A DNA stretch of 64,000 bases from Symbiodinium sp. CCMP2592 (GCA_905221615.1 CAJNDT010004524.1:424506-488505); one strand, 5' to 3'. Shown: positions 30,027-39,714, counted from the stretch's first letter. Translations and numbers: made by a program. The notes: generated by a model from the sequence alone, not told the origin.

Positions 30027-30232
30027 ACTACTTAGGTTACTGGCGCCCTAGGGTTTTTCCATCTCATCCGATCAGAAAGTAGCGCGACCAGTTCTACAAG
30101 ACCTACACTCCCAACTGTTCAATCTAAACAAACGCAGAAAGCAATGGCCAGAAGACAAACATTCACAAGAACAATGTAGCTTTGGTCGGTTTAGGGTTTG
30201 GGGCCTCGTACCTCTAACCGTTGCGTTTGTTT

Positions 30233-30284
30233 TATCTCTGTCTTTCTCTCTGTCTCTCTCTCTCTCGCTCGCTCCCTCCCTCCC
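30233..30284. repeat. (CT)n microsatellite
   Basis: CTCT with GT and CG interruptions. Confidence 0.85.
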
Positions 30285-30552
30285 GGACTCTCACCAGACA
30301 CATGCAAAACCCACAGGCCTGTGAACATTTCCACGATCCATACCGTCGGTATATCACCCGTACACAATACGAGAGTGGACATAACCAGCATCAACCTGAG
30401 TAATATATAAACGTATGGTATGCGTTTTGCTGCACTCCTGCCGCCACATCTGCCAAGGATGTGCCAAGGCTGCCAAGCACTGCGATGCCGAGCCGAGAGA
30501 AAGCCGATCCACACAGAGCGAGGAATCGAGTCTTAGGGTCACGATAATGAGG

Positions 30553-30712
30553 ATCCTACTCTTTAAAGGGAACTCCGGAAAGTTGGAATATGGAATAATG
30601 GCAGGATCCCTTATAGGCCCTATAATTTATCTTAAAGGGATTATGATAATGATATTCCAACTTTCTGGCTTCTACTGTAGGGTATTTTTCGGAAACTCCC
30701 ATGGAGCCAGGA
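30553..30712 (+). mobile_element. PAL-D-like element carrying PAL-E2
   Basis: The outer right end TTTTTCGGAAACTCCC is PAL-D. The inner GAAAGTTGGAATATGG and ATATTCCAACTTTCTGG arms are the E2 subtype also seen nested at 58166. The loop carries GGATCCCTTATAGGCCC. Confidence 0.75.
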
Positions 30713-31117
30713 ATCATGTTGGAGGTATGCCGCATGCCCGAAGCAGCGACAGCCAAACGAATAGAAACCCTCATCATAGCAGCTCCTATTGGAACCCTTC
30801 TAAGAATAGTTCCAGCAACTCCTGCAGGGAAAAATACTTTTCTGCACAAGACGTCTCGCCGTCGCCGTCGTCGTCGCCGCCAGCGCGTGTCGCGGCCGTT
30901 TCTGTTAATGCTGCCTCAGCTACTGTTAGCGGTGTGTTGGGTTTGTCATGTTACTGCGTTCGAAGACGAGGTTGCATATGGTTGCACGATTACTTGTGCA
31001 ATGTCCTTGCTATTGCGCGAGGTGCTGCTGACGGATGTTGCCTTCTGTGTTCGTGCGGCCTCGAATGCTGCTCCCGTGGTTAAAGATGCTGCCGCTGAAG
31101 CATAGTCGTGGTCGCTG
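30713..31117. other. Open DNA, coding uncertain
   Basis: Two plus frames (222 and 134 codons) overlap here and both start inside or before the nested element. The 134-codon frame has an Arg run from a CGT/CGC repeat then a hydrophobic stretch (FLLMLPQLLLAVCWVC). About 52 percent G/C at third positions, no contrast with neighbouring frames. Not called as a gene. Confidence 0.2.
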
Positions 31118-31178
31118 GTACCTTAGAGGGGTTACAAGCTGCCTACCACTACTTCCAGCTACCCATGAACCTCCAACT
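31118..31178 (+). mobile_element. PAL-J right half
   Basis: CTACCCATGAACCTCCAAC preceded by an eroded interior. Confidence 0.6.
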
Positions 31179-31767
31179 ATTCGTCTTAGGTGGTTGTTGC
31201 TCCACCCTGGTAGCAAAACGAGGGCTTGTCAGTGGACTTGTCGCCCGCCACGGTTGGAGAAGCGCAGTAGATAGTTTTGAAGAGAGCATGACGACAGTCT
31301 AGCAAGAGTCAAGCAACTTTCATTATGGACACATGCTGTATGTCGGATGACAGCTGCGTGGATTCCCAGACTGATTGTAGAAAGAGTCCCCGGAATGGCC
31401 TCAACAGTGAAGAACACCCACCTCACGGTGATTCCTCATCTGTAACAAGGATGCTTTGCAGTCTCTCCTGGTTTGAAACTACGATAGCACGCCGACTGGT
31501 ACGACATGCTTGCACTGCCCTGACGGGGTGCGGGATGGAGTTTGCAACTCCACGCCGCTTGTGCCGGAGCCGATCTTACGATGCTAACTGACGGCCCTAC
31601 TTGCGCTGTACCATCATCTCGGGCTCCCTAAACTGCATATAATCCCACACCCTGAACCTTCGTAGACCTGAGTTTTTCCGCGCTAAGGCCGTTGAAATCT
31701 CGAGTTCAGATTGAGAGAGGGTTGCAGGACCAACCCTCATCCGTCACGTCACGCGACGCAAACACTT
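31179..31767. other. Unassigned spacer
   Basis: An 88-codon plus frame at 31325-31591 is Cys- and Arg-rich. Third-position composition equals the background. Confidence 0.3.
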
Positions 31768-31885
31768 GGGAGTTTCCGAAAATAGAGGGTCCTAATATGG
31801 TACCCTAAATAATAGGAATTTAATAGGATCCTTGTTATAAGGACCCCGAAATAAGGTACTGCACCCCTAAGTTTCGGAATCTCCC
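31768..31885 (-). mobile_element. PAL-D with ACTT duplication
   Basis: GGGAGTTTCCGAAAATAGAG and AAGTTTCGGAATCTCCC. ACTT at 31764-31767 and 31886-31889. Longest PAL-D here, 118 bp, with an extra AATTTAATAGGATCC segment. Confidence 0.92.
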
Positions 31886-31988
31886 ACTTCTCAGCAGAAC
31901 GTGCGGCTATGTTTGGTCTAGCCGTCTAGCCGCTTGAAAAGGAGCGAGGATTGTTGACAATGCTTACTCTGCCTCTTCAACCCTAAAT

Positions 31989-32089
31989 GGGTAGTTGTCA
32001 AAATTAGGGTCCCTTTTCGGGCACCCTAAATATTAGGTGCCGCATTATAGTAGGGACCCAAAAAGGGACCATAACTTTGACAACCACCC
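31989..32089 (+). mobile_element. PAL-H, 101 bp, AAAT duplication
   Basis: GGGTAGTTGTCAAAATTAGG and AACTTTGACAACCACCC. AAAT at 31985-31988 and 32090-32093. Confidence 0.93.
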
Positions 32090-32093
32090 AAAT

Positions 32094-32932
32094 GTAGCAA
32101 AGCCAGCAGGTCCTCACAGCCCAGATACGCCCAACAAGCCCTGAACCGTATCCCTGGACCCGAAAACACTAAACCTTAGCTTCCGAAGCCCCCACCGAAC
32201 TCGTAACTTCTACCCAGATTTGTGAATTAGCTATCCTAGAACACTTACATAAGAAGCATCTATCCTTGCGCCACTCAGCAACCGAACTCTAGACCAAATT
32301 GACCCCTGGAGCCCTCCATAGTATTTCAAACAGGCAATTTGCATGGATTTAGAGTTTAGGGTATAGGGTATCAAGACGAAGAAGAAACACCAATACCGGA
32401 TAATATTGAAAGCGTCGAGTTTGACTTGCAAGCTTTTGGGTTAATTAATTGCCTGTCAATCATGAAAACAAAAGCAACTCCTCAAGCCAAATCAAGGAGA
32501 ACCCCGCAACGTCAACAAGCCATAACTCCGGTTGATCATAATATTCGGTATGAGAGGTTCGACTGACCGGGTCTCCACGTCTGACGTTGGTGATGTAAGC
32601 AGCCGTCGGGGGGTCGGGGGGGTTGGGGTTGGGTTTAGGCTGGCTTGGGCTTCGGGGTTTAGGGTTCACGGCTTAGGTTTCATGATTTGGGGCTTCGTGT
32701 TTAGTGTTCAGGTTATGAGCGTGGGTCTTCGGGATGGTCGGGTGTTCGGGATAATTGGTGCACCATCAGCAGCCCTAGACACGGGACTCTGAAAGATGTG
32801 GGTACATAGTTATTGCCTGTACGGCCAGTACACAGGGTCATGGGCAAGGTAACTATACTCGTACATGCTTACAGCTCTGTCAGCTTTATCCAACAGGCGT
32901 CTTGGGTGACCCATGACAGTCCCTCAGCAATA
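32094..32932. other. Unassigned spacer
   Basis: TTTAGGG words at 32350 and 32630-32700. Frames 32460-32669 (minus) and 32532-32792 (plus) are Pro- or Gly-rich through telomeric words. No exon supported. Confidence 0.35.
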
Positions 32933-33033
32933 CGGCTGATGATAGAAATCCTGCATTACCCAGTATAAGGAGTATACCATAATTCCCATAGTTTGGGGTC
33001 CTTAAGGCAATGCAGGATGTTTATCATCAACAC
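32933..33033 (+). mobile_element. PAL-B, 101 bp, TA duplication
   Basis: CGGCTGATGATAGAAATCCT and AGGATGTTTATCATCAACAC. TA at 32931-32932 and 33034-33035. Confidence 0.92.
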
Positions 33034-33129
33034 TAGCACCTCGACTTACTTCCGCTTCCTCCACATGAGAGCATTGGATGTCCCCTCAAAGCCGTCGGTT
33101 CCGCTTCGCACGCTCGGGTTTAGGGTTTA

Positions 33130-33223
33130 CTTGGAGGGTCGGGGGACTTAGCAACTGGTTATTTTAGGGACTTATAAACACCATAGCCCCGATTACGGTC
33201 CCTTTTAGGGTACTTATAAACAA
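33130..33223 (+). mobile_element. PAL-I, right end missing
   Basis: CTTGGAGGGTCGGGGGACTT through GGGTACTTATAAAC, then ends abruptly. Confidence 0.8.
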
Positions 33224-33481
33224 TGCCACTGTCTCTCACTGTGTACGATGCTCGGGCCAAAGACCCTAGCCCTAAACCCAAAACTGTAGGGTCCAATATA
33301 TGTCTTAGTAGGGTACGGGGCATAGTATACCATTATAACTACGATACGGAACCCCGAGGAAAAGTACTGCTACATATCTGAACACTGATATCAAAAACTA
33401 TACTGAACTTAGACATCTGCAGCTGGGCTTGGAAGCACCCACAGGCGCAACTAACCAGAGACAACTCCCTCTGCATAATAT

Positions 33482-33574
33482 TGGGGCCTACATAATTATT
33501 AGAATAGGGTTTGGGCCCGTTACAATAAGAACCACACGGAATAATGTTGGTAGTAATTTCGGCCCCTACAGTAC
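33482..33574 (+). mobile_element. PAL-A element
   Basis: GGGGCCTACATAATTATTAG and GTAGTAATTTCGGCCCCTAC. The loop is shortened. Confidence 0.75.
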
Positions 33575-33817
33575 GACTGTTGAAATCCTAAAGACATGTA
33601 CAACAACTCCAGGCCCTACGCCATAAGCCATGCTCTAAAATGTACTGAAGAAAGCTGATTAGCAAGCCCCCATCCCTTGATGTGGATTTTCAGCGGGGTA
33701 CAATATGAAGGCCCTCGATGAGGCGGCAGTTATTTACGCTACCGACATCCCTGTTCCTGAACCCTGAACCAAGCAAACCCTAAACCCCAAACCGTAGCCG
33801 AAACCCAGAAAACTCTA

Positions 33818-33930
33818 CAGTAAACCCCATGAAGTTGGAAACCGCATTAAGGCCAAATAGTGCTGGGATTCCTCATACATTACCCTTAAGGATTGAGGAC
33901 ATGGGGTTTCCAACTTTTTGGCCTCTACTG
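33818..33930 (-). mobile_element. PAL-E, 113 bp, TA duplication
   Basis: CAGTAAACCCCATGAAGTTG and CCAACTTTTTGGCCTCTACT plus G. TA at 33816-33817 and 33931-33932. Confidence 0.92.
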
Positions 33931-33978
33931 TAAGCTCAACCTTCTCGAAAAGATACTCTAGACCCTCAATTAGGATGT

Positions 33979-34110
33979 CCTTAAGGGGGGGTGGTCCAAG
34001 GGGGGTAGGTAACCTAGTAATCCCCATTATTCCCCAATACTCCCTAAGCTTCCCTAAGGTTCCCCAAAGCTCCCTAGTACCCTCCCCCCTTGAACCACCC
34101 CCCCTTAAGG
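33979..34110 (+). mobile_element. Singleton G-run palindrome
   Basis: CCTTAAGGGGGGGTGGTCCA and GAACCACCCCCCCTTAAGG, then inner GGGGGGTA / TACCCTCCCCCC. The loop is a series of five TCCCTAA / TTCCCCAA words. G4-forming potential on one arm. Confidence 0.85.
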
Positions 34111-34161
34111 ATCCTATAACTCAACCCGTGGAGTCCTAGAACCTAAAAACCTGCACCCTAA

Positions 34162-34271
34162 GCCAAAGGGTCCACAGTACCTACATGGCAGAATGTAGGG
34201 GTTTCTATAATAGGAATTACTATTATGATTTGGGGAAGTATCCCGCATAACAGAACCTAGGACCCTTCGGG
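34162..34271 (+). mobile_element. PAL-G with TAA duplication
   Basis: CCAAAGGGTCCACAGTACCT and AGAACCTAGGACCCTTCGGG. TAA at 34159-34161 and 34272-34274. Confidence 0.9.
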
Positions 34272-34297
34272 TAAAACTCCAAAACTCTAAAGACAAA

Positions 34298-34397
34298 CTA
34301 ACCAATGGTTTTGGGGATCCCTTGGCTCTTTTGCTCCTGAATAAGTAGGGATTATCATCACCCCTGGCTCCTTAGCTCCTCCATTATCAATGGTTAG
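34298..34397 (+). mobile_element. PAL-Q, 100 bp, CAAA duplication
   Basis: CTAACCAATGGTTTTGGGG and TATCAATGGTTAG. CAAA at 34294-34297 and 34398-34401. Same length as the copy at 15572. Confidence 0.93.
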
Positions 34398-34637
34398 CAA
34401 ATCCTAGATCTGCCGCACAAGAACGGAGACGATGAGGACGGCGTGCTGTGGGCTCATCTGTCCGTCGGATTCCCCAGAAAATCACATTCAGGGTTCAGAT
34501 TTAAGATTGCAGGCCTTGTTTTTTTAACCCTCAACCCTAAACCCTATAAACCCTCAACCCTAAACCGCAGGCTTTAGGGTGCCGCATTCAAGCCTTCATG
34601 TGCCGAAGTCAACCAGAGTAGACCATGGTAGACCTTG

Positions 34638-34747
34638 CTTGGAGGTTCATGGGTAGTCATAAGTGGGGTTATAAGTAGGGTAACTATACTTATAACCCAT
34701 ATTGGGGGACTTATAACCCTACTTATAACTACCCATGAACCTCCAAG
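34638..34747 (+). mobile_element. PAL-J, 110 bp
   Basis: CTTGGAGGTTCATGGGTAGT and ACTACCCATGAACCTCCAAG, perfect 20-bp ends. Flanks TG and TA. Confidence 0.92.
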
Positions 34748-34765
34748 TAGCTGGGCTTTGAAGCA

Positions 34766-34833
34766 ATCAAGGAAAGTATACATCGTTATTTCATAATGGT
34801 TCTTTAATGATCAGGTCGCCCAAAAGTATTAAA
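34766..34833 (+). repeat. Dispersed repeat U, copy 2
   Basis: TTATTTCATAATGGTTCTTT and ATTAAAGTATGGTATTCC. Confidence 0.65.
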
Positions 34834-34871
34834 GTATGGTATTCCAGAACCCAGCTCAACATCCCCACACC

Positions 34872-35219
34872 CTAAACCGTGTCCATGTTGGCTCGGACCA
34901 AACTTTGGGACGTACCTGCAACTCCTCCAAACAAGCAAGTTATGACCCCATAATAACGGAGTCTAGGTTTTAGAGGCACACCATCGCATACCCCTGAAAC
35001 CAAACGGGTATCGGCTAACCAAGCAGGGTGACAGTGATTCCATAAGGGCCGCCAGAATCTTGGAGATCGTTCGCGTGTTGCGAGGTGAATCTGTGGATTA
35101 GGTACCGAAAGACCATCCCCACTTTGGTTTTGGGGACCTAATTCCATAATGGTAGTGCAAAAGGACCCTCTGGTGACATTAAGATACGATACAGGAAGAC
35201 GCTGAGTAAGAAGAACCAT
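34872..35219 (-). CDS. ORF of 115 codons, unrecognised
   Basis: True ATG (minus strand, 35219), repeat-free, mixed composition (MVLLTQRLPVSYLNVTRGSF at the start). Third-position G/C is near the background, so coding support is weak. No domain recognised. It may equally be chance. Confidence 0.2.
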   Translation of the reverse strand: MVLLTQRLPVSYLNVTRGSFCTTIMELGPQNQSGDGLSVPNPQIHLATRERSPRFWRPLWNHCHPAWLADTRLVSGVCDGVPLKPRLRYYGVITCLFGGVAGTSQSLVRANMDTV

Positions 35220-35293
35220 GCGAATGTGCAGGCTTCTGGGCGTCCGACTAAAGTAGGAATCTGATCAGGCAATCCCTGGTTCTACAAGGAGTA

Positions 35294-35587
35294 GTGCAAG
35301 ATCGGGTAAGGTTTAAGGAGCAGGTAGAAGCAGATTACTGCAACTCTCAGAAGAACCAGGGGTTTGCTCTCCAGGCTCCCACATTGCGCCACGGGCGGGA
35401 GCTATGGACCATCCGCACAATGACATCCTCGCGCATCCCGGGATTCTTAGCCCTGAAGCAACCACAAGCAGGCACGAATATTGCATGCCGCCTGAGCGGG
35501 ATTTCCATGTCTCAGAAGTGGGCCCGAGTTGATAAGATCAAGAGGTGGGGCCTAACTCGGTTTAGAGGCGGTGGGCCTGGTGATTAA
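35294..35587 (+). CDS. Exon-like ORF, 97 codons, unrecognised
   Basis: Open from a GTG (no ATG) to TAA in repeat-free DNA. About 61 percent G/C at third positions against about 45 percent at second. Basic, soluble-looking (QVEADYCNSQKNQGFALQAP near the start, RHGRELWTIRTM midway). TTAAGGAGCAG at 35315-35325 could be an acceptor and CGGGTAAGG at 35302-35310 a donor. No domain recognised. Confidence 0.3.
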   Translation: MQDRVRFKEQVEADYCNSQKNQGFALQAPTLRHGRELWTIRTMTSSRIPGFLALKQPQAGTNIACRLSGISMSQKWARVDKIKRWGLTRFRGGGPGD

Positions 35588-35750
35588 GCTACGACTGGAA
35601 GACATTGTGAAAATGTCCGAATTCGAAGCACAACCTTGGTTTTGCATCATAAACCGTAGACCACACATCCTAGCAAACTAAGTCCGAACCCTGCAGCCCT
35701 AACAAAACCCCTTTGCCCAGATTCCGGACTTCGAGATTGTTTAGTGTTTA

Positions 35751-35850
35751 CCTGAACCTACTAGATCCCTCTTTTTGTAGGGTTCCTTTAAATCCCATAT
35801 TAGGGTTTACAATAAGAACCTACAAAAAAGTAGGGTTTCGTAGGTTTAGG
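35751..35850 (+). mobile_element. PAL-M palindromic element
   Basis: CCTGAACCTACTAGATCCCT and TAGGGTTTCGTAGGTTTAGG. The interior CCATATTAGGGTTTACAATA is conserved in all three copies. Confidence 0.75.
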
Positions 35851-36101
35851 TAGGGCTGAACGGTTTAGGGGTTTCGATTCAATCCCGAAGTCATCTGGTT
35901 GAACAGGTACTTGGATTTTCGGGTTCCTATCAGAGAGGGTAGCTCGCGTGAAGAATGGCGGGTGCAGGAACATTCCTGGAGAAACACCCATGAAGGATCT
36001 GAAACTGCATGTTTTGTCTGGTAAAGACTACCGGTTCGGAATGCTTGCACACCAGTCCGAAACTATTTTTGTTGCTAATGAAACTGGCCTCTCAAACTTC
36101 C

Positions 36102-36207
36102 TATGGGGGCCTCTAATTATTACCTATACTATGTTGGGGGTTCCTTATTATAGTTACGGGAAAATGGGCACCAAAACCCTTTTCTAATTATTAAGGCCCC
36201 TATATTA
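36102..36207 (-). mobile_element. PAL-A, intact, reverse
   Basis: GGGGGCCTCTAATTATTACC and TTCTAATTATTAAGGCCCCT. It ends 10 bp before the ATG at 36218. Confidence 0.85.
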
Positions 36208-36217
36208 AGCACATAGC

Positions 36218-36745
36218 ATGTCGTCATCATCCTCAGAACCGATACCAACGCAAACAGTGGTCGAACGCAGTATGAGGACTCAACCACCGAAGTCATTCCT
36301 ACGTTTAGGAGGAGTTCGATTTCGATCAACCCCCGTAGTTGCCGAGAAGGAACGATTCGGAGGAACTGCGCTTAAACGCGAAACCCGTGTTCAATGCCCT
36401 CCACGTGGGTGGTTGTCAAAATCAGGGTCCCTTCTTGGGGTACCCTAAATATGAGGTGCCGTACTATATTAGGGACCCAAAAAACGACCATAACTTTGAC
36501 AACCACCCACGTGGTGTTCGGGGGTCGTATTTTTACTGCCCCGGCGATCCCCGTAGAGAGCCGGGAGGACGAGCTCGTCTCTGGCGTGACTTCAGTTTGA
36601 AGAATCAAAGGGTCCAAAGTACCTACATGGGAGAATGGGTTTCTATAATAGGAATTACTATTATGATTCGGTGAAATATTCCACATAACGGTACCTAGGA
36701 CCCTTTGGGTTCTGTTTGAAGAGGTCAGTTTGCTTTGTGTTGTAA
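36218..36745 (+). CDS. Possible gene interrupted by PAL-H and PAL-G
   Basis: An ATG opens a 63-codon frame (Ser-rich N-terminus, then PPKSFLRLGGVRFR and EKERFGGTALKRE) up to PAL-H. With PAL-H and one ACGT copy left out, the frame continues 30 codons from 36513 (SYFYCPGDPRREPGGRARLW) to PAL-G. Across PAL-G it can continue via the flanking 13-bp repeat to TAA at 36743-36745. Only the flank geometry is seen. Whether the elements are spliced, or broke a gene, is unknown. Third-position G/C is not elevated, and no domain is recognised. Confidence 0.3.
36407..36508 (+). mobile_element. PAL-H, 102 bp, ACGT duplication
   Basis: GGGTGGTTGTCAAAATCAGG and TAACTTTGACAACCACCC. ACGT at 36403-36406 and 36509-36512. 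Sits inside an ATG-initiated frame. Confidence 0.95.
36604..36709 (+). mobile_element. PAL-G with 13-bp flanking direct repeat
   Basis: CAAAGGGTCCAAAGTACCTA and GGTACCTAGGACCCTTTGGG. Flanked by TTCAGTTTGAAGA (36591-36603) and TTCTGTTTGAAGA (36710-36722), 12 of 13 identical and longer than the 3-bp duplication of other copies. Confidence 0.9.
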
Positions 36746-37040
36746 AGGCCCTTTTCTGCGCTCCTGCGGCTCCATTTCAGGGTTTAGGCGGTGGAGTTTG
36801 GGGTTTTGAATTAAGAGTTTGGAGTTGAGGGGATCAAGCTGAGGGTTTAGGTAGTGGTTACATCCGGTGATTACGTAGTTGACACCTCCATTGCCATGAG
36901 CACCTTGGAGAAAAGTCTTACGGTTGCCTGGGCTTCTCCTGAGACATTCAGCTTGAAGTGCCGCCTCAACCGCTGAGAACGAGATTCTTGCTGACGCACA
37001 CTGAGCCTATACACCTACACCCAGAACTGCTAATCTTAGA

Positions 37041-37147
37041 GATATTGAGGCCTTAATGTTTAGAAGAGGTCCTTGGGGCCCATTATTATAGATTCATAAT
37101 AAGGCGACCCCCCAGAATAGTATAGGCAATTATTAAGACCCCTAGAT
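37041..37147 (+). mobile_element. PAL-A element, diverged
   Basis: TTGAGGCCTTAATGTTTAGA and TATAGGCAATTATTAAGACC. Confidence 0.75.
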
Positions 37148-37232
37148 TCGTATTAGCCTGGTGGCTCTTAAACTTCAAGACGACTTGACACCACCCAGCC
37201 CCTGAAGCCTGAAGCAAGCCCGAAACCCAATC

Positions 37233-37335
37233 AAGAGTTTCCGAAAATAGGGGACCCCAATGTATAGTTCCCTACATACTAGGATCCTTATTCTAAGGAC
37301 CCCCCAAATAAGGTTCCCTAACTTTCGGAATCTCG
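37233..37335 (-). mobile_element. PAL-D element, eroded ends
   Basis: AAGAGTTTCCGAAAATAGGG and CTAACTTTCGGAATCTCGC, interior CTAGGATCCTTATTCTAAGG. Confidence 0.82.
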
Positions 37336-37760
37336 CAAACCGCAAACCGCCGACACCAGCAAGAATTGACCTCGATCTTGGCCAAGATGCGGCAGCCCAA
37401 CAAAAGTGCGGCCCAGCAAAAGCAACAGCCGACAATCGAACCCCTAACCCCAAACGCTAAACCCAACTGAGGGGTACATGATCGTACATGCAGGAACGCG
37501 AACATTGACGGCCATAGCTTGAATGGCTTAGCACCCTGCCTACCCCCGAGGCTCCATGTCCCTTGCTCCCTGTCCCTTAATTACTTCTGCAGTTTTTCGA
37601 GTAAGGCCTCATAAAGAGGTTCCTATAAAGGCACATTAGGTCCAAACTGTGTACTATGTGGTTACGCAGACTCTTGTGGGCAAGAGTACATCATATGTGC
37701 CCATAGAGCCCAACCTAATCCCCTTAACCAAGGATGGTTGTGCGAAGCGAAGGCTCAAAT
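37336..37760. other. Unassigned spacer
   Basis: No repeat family. Short frames on both strands without splice support. Confidence 0.3.
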
Positions 37761-37762
37761 CA

Positions 37763-37799
<37 letters not shown>

Positions 37800-37806
37800 C
37801 GCTCTT
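37761..37806. repeat. (CT)n microsatellite
   Basis: About 18 CT units then TCGCTCTCGCTCT. Confidence 0.9.
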
Positions 37807-37867
37807 TCCCCCCATATGGTTGTTGATCTAAATTGCTTCGTTCCGGAATGACCTTCTTCACGGATAA

Positions 37868-37917
37868 AAAAGTAACTTTCGCGCCACCGTCGCGCAACTT
37901 TCGCGGAGGCATACTTA
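37868..37917 (+). repeat. Left direct repeat flanking AGT block
   Basis: AAAGTAACTTTCGCGCCACC through CAACTTTCGCGGAGGCATAC. Matches 38909-38959 with about 85 percent identity. Confidence 0.85.
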
Positions 37918-38385
37918 CATACCTTTGCAAGCTAGACACCTGATTCCTGTGAGGGTTCTGTTCGGCGTTCCTTGGAGTGTTCCTTTTAAGGCTTGCTGCG
38001 AGGTTGCGCTTAGATGGTTTTTTGCAAGGTTCTTTTGAAGGTTCTTAGTCCTCATCAAAAATCCACCCCCTAAGACGGGCATTCGCGAAAGGCACCAACA
38101 ATGTCCATTGGGGGGTGGCCTTGATCTGGCGACTTCGACTTTAACGCAACTTACGCGGAACTTGCGCGGAACTTGCGCGCTAAATCCTCCACACGAACCT
38201 ATTTTTTGCGTTTGTCGCTGCTTACACTTAGCATCGACAGTGCTGCAAGGAACTGCACACAGCGTGAACCGGAAACTCGTCTTCGCTACTGTGTTACACA
38301 GAAACGTACACAAGCAGTTTTGAACCCACCGCGGAGTCTTCGAGAGTGCAGGTTCAAGCGTGTTTGGAGTCGAGGGTCCAAGGTG
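37918..38385. other. Interior of the AGT block
   Basis: Non-repetitive DNA with two AACTTGCGCGGAACTTGCGC-type echoes of the flanking repeat (38145-38180). Minus and plus frames are open but the long ones are extended by AGT codons. GGTTCTTTTGAAGGTTCTTAG at 38028-38048 is a small direct repeat. Confidence 0.4.
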
Positions 38386-38610
38386 CATAACAGCCAGTAG
38401 TGCTAGTAGTAGCAATAGTGACAGTAATAGTATTAGCAACAGTAACAGTAACAACAGCAGCAATAGTCATCGTAATCGACATCGTCATCGCAATTGTTGT
38501 AGTCGTTGTAGTTGTCGTAGTAGTAGTAGTAGTAGTAGTAGTCGTAGTCGTAGTCGTAGTAGTAGTAGTCGTAGTCGTAGTAGTAGTAGTAGTCGTAGCA
38601 CTAGTAGTAC

Positions 38611-38679
<69 letters not shown>

Positions 38680-38701
38680 CAGTAGCAGGAGTAGTAGTAG
38701 C

Positions 38702-38767
<66 letters not shown>

Positions 38768-38880
38768 GGTAGTGGTAGTGGTAGTGGTAGTGGTAATGGT
38801 AGTGGTAGTGGTAGTAGTAGTAGTAGTAGCAGTAGTAGCAGTAGCAGTAGTAATAGTAATAGCAATAGTAAGAATAACAG
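38386..38880. repeat. (AGT)n trinucleotide array, about 0.5 kb
   Basis: Near-pure AGT from about 38515, with CGT, GGT and AGC variants. Poly-Ser, poly-Val and poly-Leu ORFs over 130 codons arise from it and are not genes. Confidence 0.95.
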
Positions 38881-38908
38881 TAGGTCAACACATAACTTTC
38901 GCAAAAAT

Positions 38909-38959
38909 TAAAGTAACTTTCGCCGCACCATCGCGGAACTTTCGCGAAGGCATATTTAG
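38909..38959 (+). repeat. Right direct repeat flanking AGT block
   Basis: AAAGTAACTTTCGCCGCACC through GAACTTTCGCGAAGGCATAT. A further ATAACTTTCGCAAAAATTAA lies just upstream. Confidence 0.85.
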
Positions 38960-39628
38960 CTATGCAGTTGGCCGCTCATATAAATTATCCCACAAGGAGC
39001 TTTAGATCAACTACCATATACACATTCATATATGTAACAGGTACACATATAGAACAAGTATATTCTCGCTTGAAAGGTATCGCTTAAAGCCGATAGGATA
39101 TGTTCTGGGAAACAGTTCCTGAACCCGAAAGCTTTACACGTTCTGCCTAAGCCGAATATGGTAGAAGCCCGAACAAGTCGTAATGCTGTTCCAATTCGGC
39201 TAGAATCCCTAATGCAAATGTAGTATACAATCCCCAAACCGTTTTCTATTTACAATCTTATCAAGCCTTCATACCCAGGCATACTATCCAAAAAACATTA
39301 TTGCAACTACTACGGCCTCCACACCATGGCATGGGTATCATCTCATCTGCTCTTGCTGGGTTGCGCTGGTCACCATGCGGAGCGACTTTGAGATGCAACA
39401 TAGCAACCTGTGGTCCCTTCATATCCTACTTGTCGAGTAGAATTATCCTGGGGAGCTACAGATTAACCATTGGGAATGTATTGGGATTACGTACCCCGAA
39501 AAGGTTCAAGGTGACCTAGGGTCTAGGGCTACGGAGATTTCAGGAAGAATGAGGATCTTACTAGTTGCGCTCTGCATTAGGTTTCCGTATGTTCTGAAAC
39601 TCTAGAATGTGTCCAAGCTTGTACCGTA
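38960..39628. other. Unassigned spacer
   Basis: Contains a PAL-V-like GTACCCCGAAAAGGTTCAAG at 39490-39509. A minus frame 39007-39237 and a plus frame 39301-39519 are not supported further. Confidence 0.35.
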
Positions 39629-39714
39629 CTATAGGGGCCTGGGCCCACTATACTATCATTATAAGAAGGAGCCCCCCCTAAAACCCTGTTCTAAGTATTA
39701 AGGCCCTTGCATTA
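39629..39714 (-). mobile_element. PAL-A, rearranged
   Basis: ATAGGGGCCTGGGCCCACTA on the left. The right half reads CCCTGTTCTAAGTATTAAGG. The left arm is followed directly by the loop, so the inner left arm is deleted. Confidence 0.7.

Noticed and set aside
30415-31083. 222-codon ORF, the longest with mixed composition
   Set aside because: It runs straight through the nested PAL-D/E2 element, and its codon-position composition matches the background. The Arg run comes from a CGT/CGC repeat.
36407-36508. PAL-H as a canonical GT-AG intron
   Set aside because: The element ends in CCC followed by ACGT; there is no AG at the right edge in either orientation. Any splicing would be non-canonical.
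38386-39005. ORFs of 139-201 codons rich in Ser, Val or Leu
   Set aside because: Products of the AGT array on both strands. Homopolymeric and without independent coding support.
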